From Pseudomonadota bacterium (lineage in GTDB: Bacteria > Myxococcota_A > Polyangia > GCA-2747355): a DNA stretch of 64,000 nt. Positions 55,624-63,335 of this stretch are shown piece by piece; positions within the stretch are counted from its first letter, which is position 1, and each line of letters opens with the position of its first letter. The stretch is from positions 62,001 to 126,000 of the forward strand of contig JADJTL010000001.1 in assembly GCA_016711215.1 (NCBI GenBank), written 5' to 3'. The notes below the pieces were generated by a model, which did no database searches, had not been told where the DNA came from, and saw only the letters and a list, made by a program, of their open reading frames with translations. Made by a program: the position numbers and the translations under genes.

Positions 55624-56601
55624 ATGCACTTCCCCGAATATCGCGCGCGTCGCACGCGGCGCAAGGCGAACGCCCGCCGGCTGATGCGCGAGACCGCGGT
55701 CGACGTCGGCCAGTTGATCGCGCCGCTCTTCGTCGTCGAGGGCCAGAATAGAGAGCAGCCGCTCGCCGCGTTGCCAGGCGTCTCGGCCTATTCGGTCGAC
55801 CGGCTGGTCGAGGTCGTCGCCGAGCTGCAGCGCCGGGGCGTGGGTACCGTGTGGCTCGCGGCCTCCGTCGGCAAGCGCGACGAGCTGGCTCGCGCGGCCG
55901 TCGACAAGCGCGGCCTCCTGCCGGCGGCGCTGACGCAGCTGCGCGCGACGGCGCCGGAGCTGGTCCTGTTCTCCGACCTCGATTTGACGCCCTTCACCAG
56001 CCATGGGCATCCCGGGGTGCTGCGTAATCAGGAGCTCGACAACGACGCGACGCTCGAGCTGTTGACGGAGGCGGCGCTGCTGCACGGGCGCGCCGGGGCC
56101 GATTTCGTGGTGACCTCCGGTGCCGTCGACGGCGAGGTCGCGCTGGTGCGGGACGCACTCGACGAGGAGGGCCTCGACGACGTCGGTATCATCGCCCGAG
56201 CGGTGACCTTCGCCTCGGCCTTCAGCGCGGGTGGCTGGCATCGGGTCGGCGAGGGCGCGCCGGTCGACGTCGGCGGCTACCGCCTCGATCCAGCAAACGG
56301 CCGCGAGGCGCTGCGTGAGGCGACGCTGGACGCCGACGAGGGCGCCGACGCCTTGGTCGTCTGTCCGGCGCTCCCCTCGCTCGATATCATCGCAATGCTC
56401 GTCGAAGAACTCGATCTGCCGGTGATCGCGGCCGAGGGCAGCGGTGAGCACCGCCTGCACGCCCTGGCGACAGAGCGCGCCCTGCTCGACGGCGATCGCG
56501 CGCTGGTCGAACGGCTGATCTGCCTGCGACGGGCGGGGGCCGCCGCGGTCGCCAGCTTCGCCGCAGCTGAGGCGGCGCGGATCTTGACCCAGGCGTCCTG
56601 A
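55624..56601 (+). CDS. hemB: HemB-family (porphobilinogen synthase-like) protein lacking both catalytic lysines
   Basis: 325 residues, co-linear with HemB over its whole length (LIAPLFVVEG, LFSDLDLTPFTSHGHPG, YRLDPANGREALREATLDADEGAD, PALPSLDII, AEGSGEH). The two lysines that form Schiff bases with aminolevulinate in HemB are replaced: Thr195 (AVTFASAF where YAAKYASAF is normal) and Cys247 (VVCPALP where MVKPALP is normal). The Zn-site Cys are absent too (DLDLTPFTSHGHPG), but Mg-type HemBs also lack these. The codons (ACC, TGT) are not explained by a single-base error, and no frame break occurs. It may be a non-catalytic paralogue or have a new activity; a true HemB would then be elsewhere. 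It directly follows hemD. Confidence 0.85.
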   Translation: MHFPEYRARRTRRKANARRLMRETAVDVGQLIAPLFVVEGQNREQPLAALPGVSAYSVDRLVEVVAELQRRGVGTVWLAASVGKRDELARAAVDKRGLLPAALTQLRATAPELVLFSDLDLTPFTSHGHPGVLRNQELDNDATLELLTEAALLHGRAGADFVVTSGAVDGEVALVRDALDEEGLDDVGIIARAVTFASAFSAGGWHRVGEGAPVDVGGYRLDPANGREALREATLDADEGADALVVCPALPSLDIIAMLVEELDLPVIAAEGSGEHRLHALATERALLDGDRALVERLICLRRAGAAAVASFAAAEAARILTQAS

Positions 56602-56633
56602 GCCGCGAGCCAGCGCTGCGCGCGCGGCGCTCG

Positions 56634-58610
56634 TCAGGGTCGCGCATCGCGCCGCGTTCGGCGCGGCGGCGCCGCGTCCTTGGGCCAGACGCGCAGGCGG
56701 TAGGGTTGGTCGAGGCCCATGGGGGCCTCCTCCAGGCGCTTGCGCTGATCCTTGCGTCGCACCCGCACGAAGATCGGTCGCTCGCGATGCGCGCGAATGC
56801 CGCTGATGAGTTCGCTGGCGCCCTTGCCGTGCGCGTCGATGATCTTGTGCCGCGCGCTGCCCTGCCGCCAGATCTCGACCACGAGGTCGACCCCGGCGAT
56901 GGCGCTGACCTCGCCGACTAGGCGGGGATGTGGCACCTCGACGCGGTAGGTGTCCTCGTCGCTCGTGCTGCCGAGAAGGCCCTCGACGGTCGTGCCCACC
57001 GCCAAGGAGTTGGCGCTGCCCTCGGCGTCGTTCGGCTCGAGCTCCCACGGTGCTGGAGGGGTCGCGAGCGCAGCCTCCAGGCGATAGGTATCGGTGACGT
57101 TCTCCGTCGGAATGCGGCCGACGTGCCAAACCTCACGCACCAGCAGGTAGTAGCTGCCGGTCGTGACGGGCCAGGCTGGCAGCAGCTCGCCGAGCCCGTG
57201 GCCAGCCGAGTCCGCGGCGGCCAGCCGCTGGCCACGGCCGTCGTAGAGCTCCAGGGTGAGGTCCATGTTCGGGAGCGCGCTGACCTGCGCCGTCAGCTGC
57301 TGGGCTGCCGATCCCACGACCACGAGGCGATACCAGTCGCGATCGGATTCGGCAGCGCTGAGGCGCTGGCCAAGCAAGCCGGTGACCGGCTGGCCGGGGC
57401 GCAGCAGCGTCGCGTCTGCCGGCGTGTCGTTGGGTTCATGCTCGCGTAAGGGCGCCAGCGCGGCGGGTTGGCGGATCGCGTAGCGGTAGAACGCGCCGCC
57501 CAGCAGCGCGAGAGTGCCGAGGAGGAGGGCGCCGCGCAAGAGCCGAGCGCGGCGCAGCCCGCGCGCGAAGAGGGCGGTCTCGGGGTCCGTGCCGAGCGTT
57601 TGGCCGCCGATCAAGGGCAGGGCATCGAGCTGGTCGGCGCGACGGCGCTCCGGTAGCTCGACGCGTCGGTCGAGATCGCTGGCGTCGCTCGGCTGCGGCA
57701 GTGCAGGCGCCGCGCTGTCGTCGCCAACGGCGCGGTTGGCGGCGCCGAGCAGTGCGTCCTTGAACTGCTGCGTGCTGGCGTAACGTTGCTCGCGCTCCTT
57801 CGCCAGGGCGCAGATCACCACATGGTCCACGGCCCTCGGCACGGCGCCGGCCGGCACCAGCTGGCTCGGCGGCACGACCGCCTCGCTCATGTGCTTGGTC
57901 AGGACGGCGAGGGGGGTCGGGGCCGCGAAGACGTGTTGTCCCGTCAGCATGCGGTAGGTCACGGCGCCGAGGCTGTAGATGTCACAACGCAGGTCGATGG
58001 GCAGCCCGCGGATCTGTTCGGGCGACATGTAGTGCGGCGTGCCGACCAGCGCACCGCGCCGCGTCTCCATCGCATCCTGCTCGCGATCGATCATCTTCGA
58101 GAGGCCGAAGTCGACCACCTTAACCAGGTCCTGTCCGGACTGCGTCCTCGCGATCTGGATGTTCTCCGGCTTGAGGTCGCGGTGGATGATCCCGGTCGCG
58201 TGCGCCTCGCTCAGGGCGTCGCAGACCTGGGCCAGCACCCGGACGCAGCGCGCTAGGGGCCATGCCCCCTGCCGCCGCAGCAACACGCCGAGGTTTTCGC
58301 CGGAGAGGTACTCCATCACCAGATAGAGCGTGTCGCCGATCTGACCAAAATCGAAGACCTGGACGATGTTCGGGTGGTTGAGTCGGCTGATCGCCTCCGC
58401 CTCTTGACGGAAGCGGGCGGCAACCGCGGGCTCCTGGCCGAGCTCGCGATGCAGCAGCTTGAGCGCTGCGATCTTGCCCATCCGCACGTGCTCGACCTTG
58501 TAGACGCTGCCCATCCCGCCGCGACCGATGCGCTCGATCACGCGGTAGCGGCTGTCGATCACACGGTCGATCCAGGGGTCGGCAGCAGGTGGGGCAGTGG
58601 GCTCGATCAC
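56634..58610 (-). CDS. Ser/Thr protein kinase with PPC-like extracellular domains
   Basis: 658 residues. The kinase domain (about 22-295) has IGRGGMGSVY, Lys51, HRDLKPEN (143-150), DFG (167-169) and SPE, all intact. After a linker and a transmembrane helix (LLRGALLLGTLALLGGAFY) come two bacterial pre-peptidase C-terminal (PPC)-like beta domains (REHEPNDTPADATLL and ELEPNDAEGSANSLAV begin them). PPC repeats on kinases probably sense or bind at the envelope. Its target is not evident. Confidence 0.93.
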   Translation of the reverse strand: MIEPTAPPAADPWIDRVIDSRYRVIERIGRGGMGSVYKVEHVRMGKIAALKLLHRELGQEPAVAARFRQEAEAISRLNHPNIVQVFDFGQIGDTLYLVMEYLSGENLGVLLRRQGAWPLARCVRVLAQVCDALSEAHATGIIHRDLKPENIQIARTQSGQDLVKVVDFGLSKMIDREQDAMETRRGALVGTPHYMSPEQIRGLPIDLRCDIYSLGAVTYRMLTGQHVFAAPTPLAVLTKHMSEAVVPPSQLVPAGAVPRAVDHVVICALAKEREQRYASTQQFKDALLGAANRAVGDDSAAPALPQPSDASDLDRRVELPERRRADQLDALPLIGGQTLGTDPETALFARGLRRARLLRGALLLGTLALLGGAFYRYAIRQPAALAPLREHEPNDTPADATLLRPGQPVTGLLGQRLSAAESDRDWYRLVVVGSAAQQLTAQVSALPNMDLTLELYDGRGQRLAAADSAGHGLGELLPAWPVTTGSYYLLVREVWHVGRIPTENVTDTYRLEAALATPPAPWELEPNDAEGSANSLAVGTTVEGLLGSTSDEDTYRVEVPHPRLVGEVSAIAGVDLVVEIWRQGSARHKIIDAHGKGASELISGIRAHRERPIFVRVRRKDQRKRLEEAPMGLDQPYRLRVWPKDAAPPRRTRRDARP

Positions 58611-58719
58611 GTCCGTCGTTTCCGCGGTCGCGGGGCGCCTGCGGGCAAGGCCGCCGAGGCGCGTGTAGGCGCGGCCTCTCCAGCCAGCGCGGCGAGCGTA
58701 GCGCAGCGCCTGGAGGGGG

Positions 58720-59910
58720 TCAAAAGGCCCCTGGCTGCGAGGACGTGCCCGCGTGGGCGCCGCCCTTGGTGCCGCCCACCGTGATCATCGCGTAGCGCGC
58801 GCGCTCCCCGTCGATCTCGATCACCGCCGCCGTGGCGCCCGACCACTCCCCCGTCGAAGGGTCGTTCGCGCGCTGATGATGAGGCAGCCCGTCGCTGCTG
58901 CCGACCTGGAGCAGCAGCGAGTCGCTCCAGACGCCGGGCGCGAGCGGGGAACCGTCGAGGCGGGTCGCCCGTCCCGCCGCTTCGTGGACGTGGCCGAAGA
59001 CGCCGAAGCGCACCTCCGCGCTCGCGATCCAAGGGCGCAGCGCCGGGTCGCCGATGTTGATCGCGCCCCACGCTCGGTCGACTGCGTCGGGGCCGCGGCC
59101 GCGCGGTGGTCCGTGGGCCAGCAGCAAGCGTGGGCGCGCCGTGCCCCGCAGGCGCGCGCCGAGCAGCGCCAGGTCTGCGGCGTCGTAGCCGCAGCCTTGC
59201 GCTCCGGCCAGGGCGTGATGCGGCAGATGATAGCCGGCGACGCCAATCACGGTCAGCGCCGGCAGCGCGACAATCTGGGTGCGCGTCAGGTCGATCGCCG
59301 CCGGATCGGCGTGACGCAGCGCCGCCTGGAAGCCCTCGGCAGAGCTGCGATCGCCAGCCAGGGCGAGCAGCGTCCAGGGGCCACGCAGGGCCCGCAAGAT
59401 CCGCACGGCGCCGACGAAGGCGCTGTCGATACCGCCCAGCACCGCCACGGCGTCGACGCGCGCCGCGGCGAAGCGGTCGACCAAGCGGGCCAACTGCGCC
59501 AGCGTCTGCGGCAGCGCCTCGTGCGTGTCGGCCAGGACGCCGAGACGCAGCGAGCCAGCGGAGCGCCTGGGTTGGCCGCTCCAGCCAGCGCTTGGCCGGG
59601 GCTCAAGTTGCCCGGCCCTCAGCGTCAGGAGCTCGAACGTGCCCAGGCGCCGGGGCGCCGTATCGGCGTCGCCGATCGGCGCGGCTCGCGTGCAGCGGAC
59701 GAAGCTCGCGGCGCTCTCCCCGCCGCCGCCCGCCGCGGGCGCTCGCGCGCTGGCTTGCTCGCCGCCGGCGTCGGCCGCTGGCGACCGGGTGCAGGCGAGC
59801 GTCGCTGCTAGCAGCAGGCCCAACGCCGCCGAGCGCGCCAACCGAAAGCCGCGGGCGCGATTTGGATCGGGCCCGGGTCCCTGGTCGCGGTCTGCGAGCG
59901 CTCGATGCAA
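58720..59910 (-). CDS. Lipoprotein metallophosphoesterase
   Basis: 396 residues with a leader ending LAATLAC (lipobox) and calcineurin-like phosphoesterase motifs: VLADTHE (DxH), LGGID, AGDRSS, LAHGPPRG and GHVHEA (GHxH). The usual GN(H/D) is GDR. The substrate is unknown. The start is a TTG at 59910. Confidence 0.82.
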   Translation of the reverse strand: MHRALADRDQGPGPDPNRARGFRLARSAALGLLLAATLACTRSPAADAGGEQASARAPAAGGGGESAASFVRCTRAAPIGDADTAPRRLGTFELLTLRAGQLEPRPSAGWSGQPRRSAGSLRLGVLADTHEALPQTLAQLARLVDRFAAARVDAVAVLGGIDSAFVGAVRILRALRGPWTLLALAGDRSSAEGFQAALRHADPAAIDLTRTQIVALPALTVIGVAGYHLPHHALAGAQGCGYDAADLALLGARLRGTARPRLLLAHGPPRGRGPDAVDRAWGAINIGDPALRPWIASAEVRFGVFGHVHEAAGRATRLDGSPLAPGVWSDSLLLQVGSSDGLPHHQRANDPSTGEWSGATAAVIEIDGERARYAMITVGGTKGGAHAGTSSQPGAF

Positions 59911-60035
59911 GGGGATCAGCCGACCTTCCCTCAGTTCGCCGCACCCATTCTAGATCGAATCGCAGGCCGGCGGCGCCAGCACGGCCCCCCGGCCGCGCTA
60001 CCCCCGGCCGCGCTAGCCCCGGCTGCGTGGTCGGC

Positions 60036-60064
60036 TTTACAGCCCAAGAGCGCCGCGGTACAAG
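60036..60064 (+). promoter_or_regulatory. Promoter for Cys-rich lipoprotein gene
   Basis: TTTACA (60036-60041), 17-bp spacer, TACAAG (60059-60064). The ATG at 60074 follows after nine bases with no ribosome site. Confidence 0.5.
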
Positions 60065-60073
60065 CCAGCGACG

Positions 60074-61324
60074 ATGCGCATCCGCAGTCGATCTTTCGCT
60101 CGGCGGGGCCGCGCGAGCGTGGCGCTGCTGCTGCTGGCCGGTCTGGCCTGCAGCGATTCCGCCTTGCCGCGGCGCGACGGAGGCCTGCGGGATCGTGGCG
60201 TGGCCGCTCGAGACGGCGGCACGGATGCTGCGCTGGCGGCAAACATCGGCGCGATCTGCCGCGGCGTGGACGACTGCTTGCCCGGCTCACCGCTGTGTCT
60301 GACCTTCGATGAGGCGCGCGGGCTCGGCGTCTGCACCCGACCCTGCACCCCCGACAACCCAGCGACAGTCGATCCCCTGAACGAGGATGACTGCCGTCCG
60401 GCAGCCGAGGTGGCGTGTGCAGCGCTGACCGCGAGCGACGCCTTCTGCCTGCGCAAATGCACGCCGAGCCTGACGCGCGAGACCTGTCCGGCCGAACAGG
60501 TCTGCCATCCAGTCACCGACATCTGGCTCGAGACCCGCCATCGCGCGCTCTGCTGGCAGCCGCGCTGTCGGACGGACCGCGACTGCCCAGTCCGAGCAAC
60601 GACGATCTGCGCCCGTGATGCCCAGTGCGCGGGTTTGGGCGCTGGCGCCTTCTGCGCCGCGGAGGGTCGCTGTGCGCTGCCCGGGCGCTGCGCGGCTACA
60701 GGACTCTGCGCGCCGCATCAGCACGGGCGCGCGGCCGCGCGCGTGGGTGATCCCTGCGTCGACGACCTCGATTGCCCCGCCAACGGCAGGTGTCTCGCCG
60801 ACGCCCTGAGCGATGCGGACGAGCCCGTGACCCAGGCGACCAGCGTCGAGCGTTTCCCCAACGGCTACTGCACCGTGATGTACTGCGCCTTCGCCGATTC
60901 GCTGCCGGAGTACGACTGTCCGAGCGACGCGACCTGCCACAACGGCTTCGCCGGCGGGCGTTGTCTCCGACGCTGCGAGCCCGGCGATCCGGCGAGCTGT
61001 CGCGGACACGGGGCCGATCGAGGTGGTGACTACGAGTGCTACAGCTGGAATAACGCCGTCACCGGCGACGGACGGGACCTGGCGGACGCCCCCGTTTGCG
61101 GCGCGGCGGCGCTGGTCGGCTGCGCCACGCTGCCCTCGGGCGGTCGCTGCGAGCAACTCGCGGGTGCGGGCAATCCGACGCACATGGCCTGCCGCAGCAG
61201 CAGCACTGGGGCCGTGCTCAGTGAGGTCCGCAGCGCGGTGGGGCGCTGCCTCGACGACACGGCGAGCGGTGTGTACCGCGACGCTGTGGGCGCCGACGGC
61301 GGCCTCCCGCTCGACGGGAGCTAA
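60074..61324 (+). CDS. Cys-rich exported lipoprotein
   Basis: 416 residues with a leader ending LLLLAGLAC (lipobox), an Asp/Arg/Gly linker, and about 30 Cys spread evenly in short loops (CRGVDDCLPGSPLC, CTPSLTRETCPAEQVC, CVDDLDCPANGRC). It resembles the Cys-rich lipoproteins frequent in Myxococcota. Multiple disulfides are likely on the cell surface. Function unknown. Confidence 0.85.
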   Translation: MRIRSRSFARRGRASVALLLLAGLACSDSALPRRDGGLRDRGVAARDGGTDAALAANIGAICRGVDDCLPGSPLCLTFDEARGLGVCTRPCTPDNPATVDPLNEDDCRPAAEVACAALTASDAFCLRKCTPSLTRETCPAEQVCHPVTDIWLETRHRALCWQPRCRTDRDCPVRATTICARDAQCAGLGAGAFCAAEGRCALPGRCAATGLCAPHQHGRAAARVGDPCVDDLDCPANGRCLADALSDADEPVTQATSVERFPNGYCTVMYCAFADSLPEYDCPSDATCHNGFAGGRCLRRCEPGDPASCRGHGADRGGDYECYSWNNAVTGDGRDLADAPVCGAAALVGCATLPSGGRCEQLAGAGNPTHMACRSSSTGAVLSEVRSAVGRCLDDTASGVYRDAVGADGGLPLDGS

Positions 61325-61404
61325 GCGGCGCCTTCGGCCTCCGGCGCTCGCCGCCTCTGCTGCTGCCACTGAGAAAGGTCTACCGCGCGATTGGATATTG
61401 GATA

Positions 61405-61452
61405 GTGCGTGCGATTGGACGTGCGCGCGATTGGAAGTGCGCGCGATTGGAA
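61405..61452 (+). repeat. 3 tandem copies of 16-bp GTGCGCGCGATTGGAA
   Basis: Copies at 61405-61420 (two mismatches), 61421-61436 and 61437-61452, with a partial copy CGCGCGATTGGA at 61384. They lie between the convergent Cys-rich lipoprotein and roadblock genes. The unit is not a palindrome and is not coding. Confidence 0.9.
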
Positions 61453-61468
61453 GAGGGGGACGGCCGAC

Positions 61469-62386
61469 CTACTCGAGCGCGGCGTTGAGGCTGGCCATCG
61501 CGCCGTCGAGCACCCGCTCGTTCGGGGCGCGATTGCCGTAGGTCGCGAGCGCGAGGGTTTCCCCTGCTGCGTGGAAGGTGCGCCCGGCGATGGCGACCGC
61601 CTCGGCGTCGCGAATCGCGAACGCGCGCACGATGCCGAAGGGCACCATCCCTTCGAAGCGGCCGCCGATGGTCGACATCATCTGGGCGGTCGCGGCGATG
61701 CCTTCACGCAGGACCGTCTCGCCTGCGGCGGCGATGACGATGCCGTTGGCGTCTGCCAGCACCGCGGCGCGCAGGCCCTCGTGGTCGAGCAGGGTTTGGA
61801 GCACGCGCTGCAGCGATCCATCGGTGTCAGCGAAGACCTCGACTGACGACTCCAGCCCGGCGCCACCCGCAGCGTCGTGCGCGGCGCTCAGCTCCGCCCG
61901 CAGGCGGCGGATCTCGTCGTTGCGCTTGGCCTCGGCGGTGGCGATGGCGTCGCGCTCTTCGAGCAGGTGCTTCAGGCGTTCGTCGGTGGCCTCCAGCCGC
62001 TGGACCGATTCGCTGGCGAGCTTCTCGGCTTGCTTGAGCCGTCCCTCCGCCTGCACGCGCGCCGCCTGCCGAGCGTTGGCCTGCTCGAGCGCCTGATCGC
62101 GTGCCCGCTCGGCAGCGGTGGCGCTGTCGCGCATACGATCGAGCTCGGTGGTGTTCTGCCCGAGGCTCTTCTCCAGGGCCTGGAGCCGCTGGCGCTGCAC
62201 GGCGAGGTCCTTGGTGGCCTCGAGATGCGCCGCCTGCGCCTGCTTGAGCTGCTCGCCGGACTGCTTCCGGAGGCGCTCCAGCTCTCCCTCGAGCGCCCTC
62301 GTCACCTTTTTGCCGTGGGCGATCACGATCGCCGCCCCGATGGCGCCGCCGGCGACCAGACCCACCAGCACCGACTGAATATCCAT
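61469..62386 (-). CDS. Membrane-anchored coiled-coil protein with roadblock/LC7-like domain
   Basis: 305 residues. An N-terminal membrane helix (VLVGLVAGGAIGAAIVIA) leads to a long coiled coil (about 30-175) rich in Ala, Glu, Arg and Gln. The C-terminal ~120 residues look like a roadblock/LC7 domain (LQRVLQTLLDHEGLRAAVLA, FGIVRAFAIRDAEAVAI), as used to partner small GTPases such as MglA-type proteins. A GGAGG lies upstream of the ATG. It may tether a GTPase complex to the membrane. Confidence 0.8.
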   Translation of the reverse strand: MDIQSVLVGLVAGGAIGAAIVIAHGKKVTRALEGELERLRKQSGEQLKQAQAAHLEATKDLAVQRQRLQALEKSLGQNTTELDRMRDSATAAERARDQALEQANARQAARVQAEGRLKQAEKLASESVQRLEATDERLKHLLEERDAIATAEAKRNDEIRRLRAELSAAHDAAGGAGLESSVEVFADTDGSLQRVLQTLLDHEGLRAAVLADANGIVIAAAGETVLREGIAATAQMMSTIGGRFEGMVPFGIVRAFAIRDAEAVAIAGRTFHAAGETLALATYGNRAPNERVLDGAMASLNAALE

Positions 62387-62489
62387 GCTTGGATGCCTCC
62401 ACAGTTTTCAAGCGAGGCTGCGACGTTACGATGGCGCGCGCGCCGCCGTCAAATCGCTGGGCTGCTTCGCGCAGCCAGCCGGCGCTGGC

Positions 62490-62517
62490 TTGGCAATGGA
62501 CAGACGTTCAGTATAAA
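62490..62517 (+). promoter_or_regulatory. lexA promoter with candidate LexA/SOS operator
   Basis: TTGGCA (62490-62495), 16-bp spacer, TATAAA (62512-62517). GTTCAG at 62506-62511 abuts the -10. GTTCAG is the invariant part of the myxobacterial LexA box as I recall it. This placement would let LexA repress its own gene. Confidence 0.55.
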
Positions 62518-62625
62518 GTGGCTCCAATCGCCCTCGCCGAGCGCTGACGGGAGGGCAGCAGCAAGGGGTTGGTGGCCTGCGCGCGGGCCGCGGCCCGGGC
62601 TGCGGAAGGAGCAAGGAGCAAGCTG

Positions 62626-63303
62626 ATGCAGCGGCTGGAGCGAGACGGGGATGTGGTCGAGCTCGAGGGCGGGCGAGGCGAGCCCGGGCGCGGCGCGCTG
62701 ACGGCGCGCCAGGCGCAGGTCCTCGCCTACATCGGCGAGTGCATCGAGGCCAGGGGGTTTCCGCCGACGCTGCGGGAGATCGGCGAGCGTCTCAGCATTC
62801 GCAGCACCAACGGGGTCAACGATCATCTCCGCGCGCTCGAGCGCAAGGGCTACCTCGAGCGCGAGCTGTGGAAATCGCGCGCGCTGCGGCCGGTCGGAAC
62901 CACCTCGGTGGTCAGCGTCCCCTTGCTTGGGCAGGTCGCCGCGGGGCAGCCTCAGCTCGCCGTCGAGCAGAGCGACACGTCGATCAAGGTCGATCGCTCG
63001 CTGCTCGGGAGCGCCCCTCCCGGCGAGGTCTTCGCGCTGCGCGTGCGCGGCGACTCGATGATCGAAGACGGCATCCTCGATAGCGATTACGTCTTCGTCC
63101 GTCGCCAACCGACGGCGCGCGCCGGCCAGACGGTGGTGGCGCTGATCGACGACGAGGCCACGGTCAAGCGCTACTACCCCGACGGTGACGAGCTGCGCTT
63201 TCAGCCCGCCAACGCGGCGATGGCGCCCATCGTCGTGCATTCGGGCGAGGGGCGAGCGGTGCAGCTCCTCGGGGTGGTCGTCGGCGTCTACCGCCGCCTT
63301 TGA
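62626..63303 (+). CDS. lexA: LexA repressor
   Basis: 225 residues. N-terminal winged helix ([51 protein letters not shown]) and C-terminal self-cleaving peptidase domain with the Ala106-Gly107 cleavage bond (VAAGQPQ), Ser144 (RGDSMIEDG) and Lys181 (EATVKRYY). It represses the SOS regulon until RecA-stimulated cleavage. ATG 62626 is preceded by AAGGAG at seven bases; the longer frame from 62569 adds an unrelated N-terminus. Confidence 0.97.
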   Translation: MQRLERDGDVVELEGGRGEPGRGALTARQAQVLAYIGECIEARGFPPTLREIGERLSIRSTNGVNDHLRALERKGYLERELWKSRALRPVGTTSVVSVPLLGQVAAGQPQLAVEQSDTSIKVDRSLLGSAPPGEVFALRVRGDSMIEDGILDSDYVFVRRQPTARAGQTVVALIDDEATVKRYYPDGDELRFQPANAAMAPIVVHSGEGRAVQLLGVVVGVYRRL

Positions 63304-63335
63304 CCGGCCCTCGCTGGGAGGCGTCGCCGCCGATG

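Noticed and set aside
55624..56601. Loss of the HemB lysines through sequencing error or frameshift
   Set aside because: The reading frame is continuous, flanking motifs align without gaps, and the Thr and Cys codons each differ from Lys codons at more than one position.
61384..61452. Terminator between the convergent lipoprotein and roadblock genes
   Set aside because: The sequence is a direct repeat rather than an inverted one and lacks a T run.
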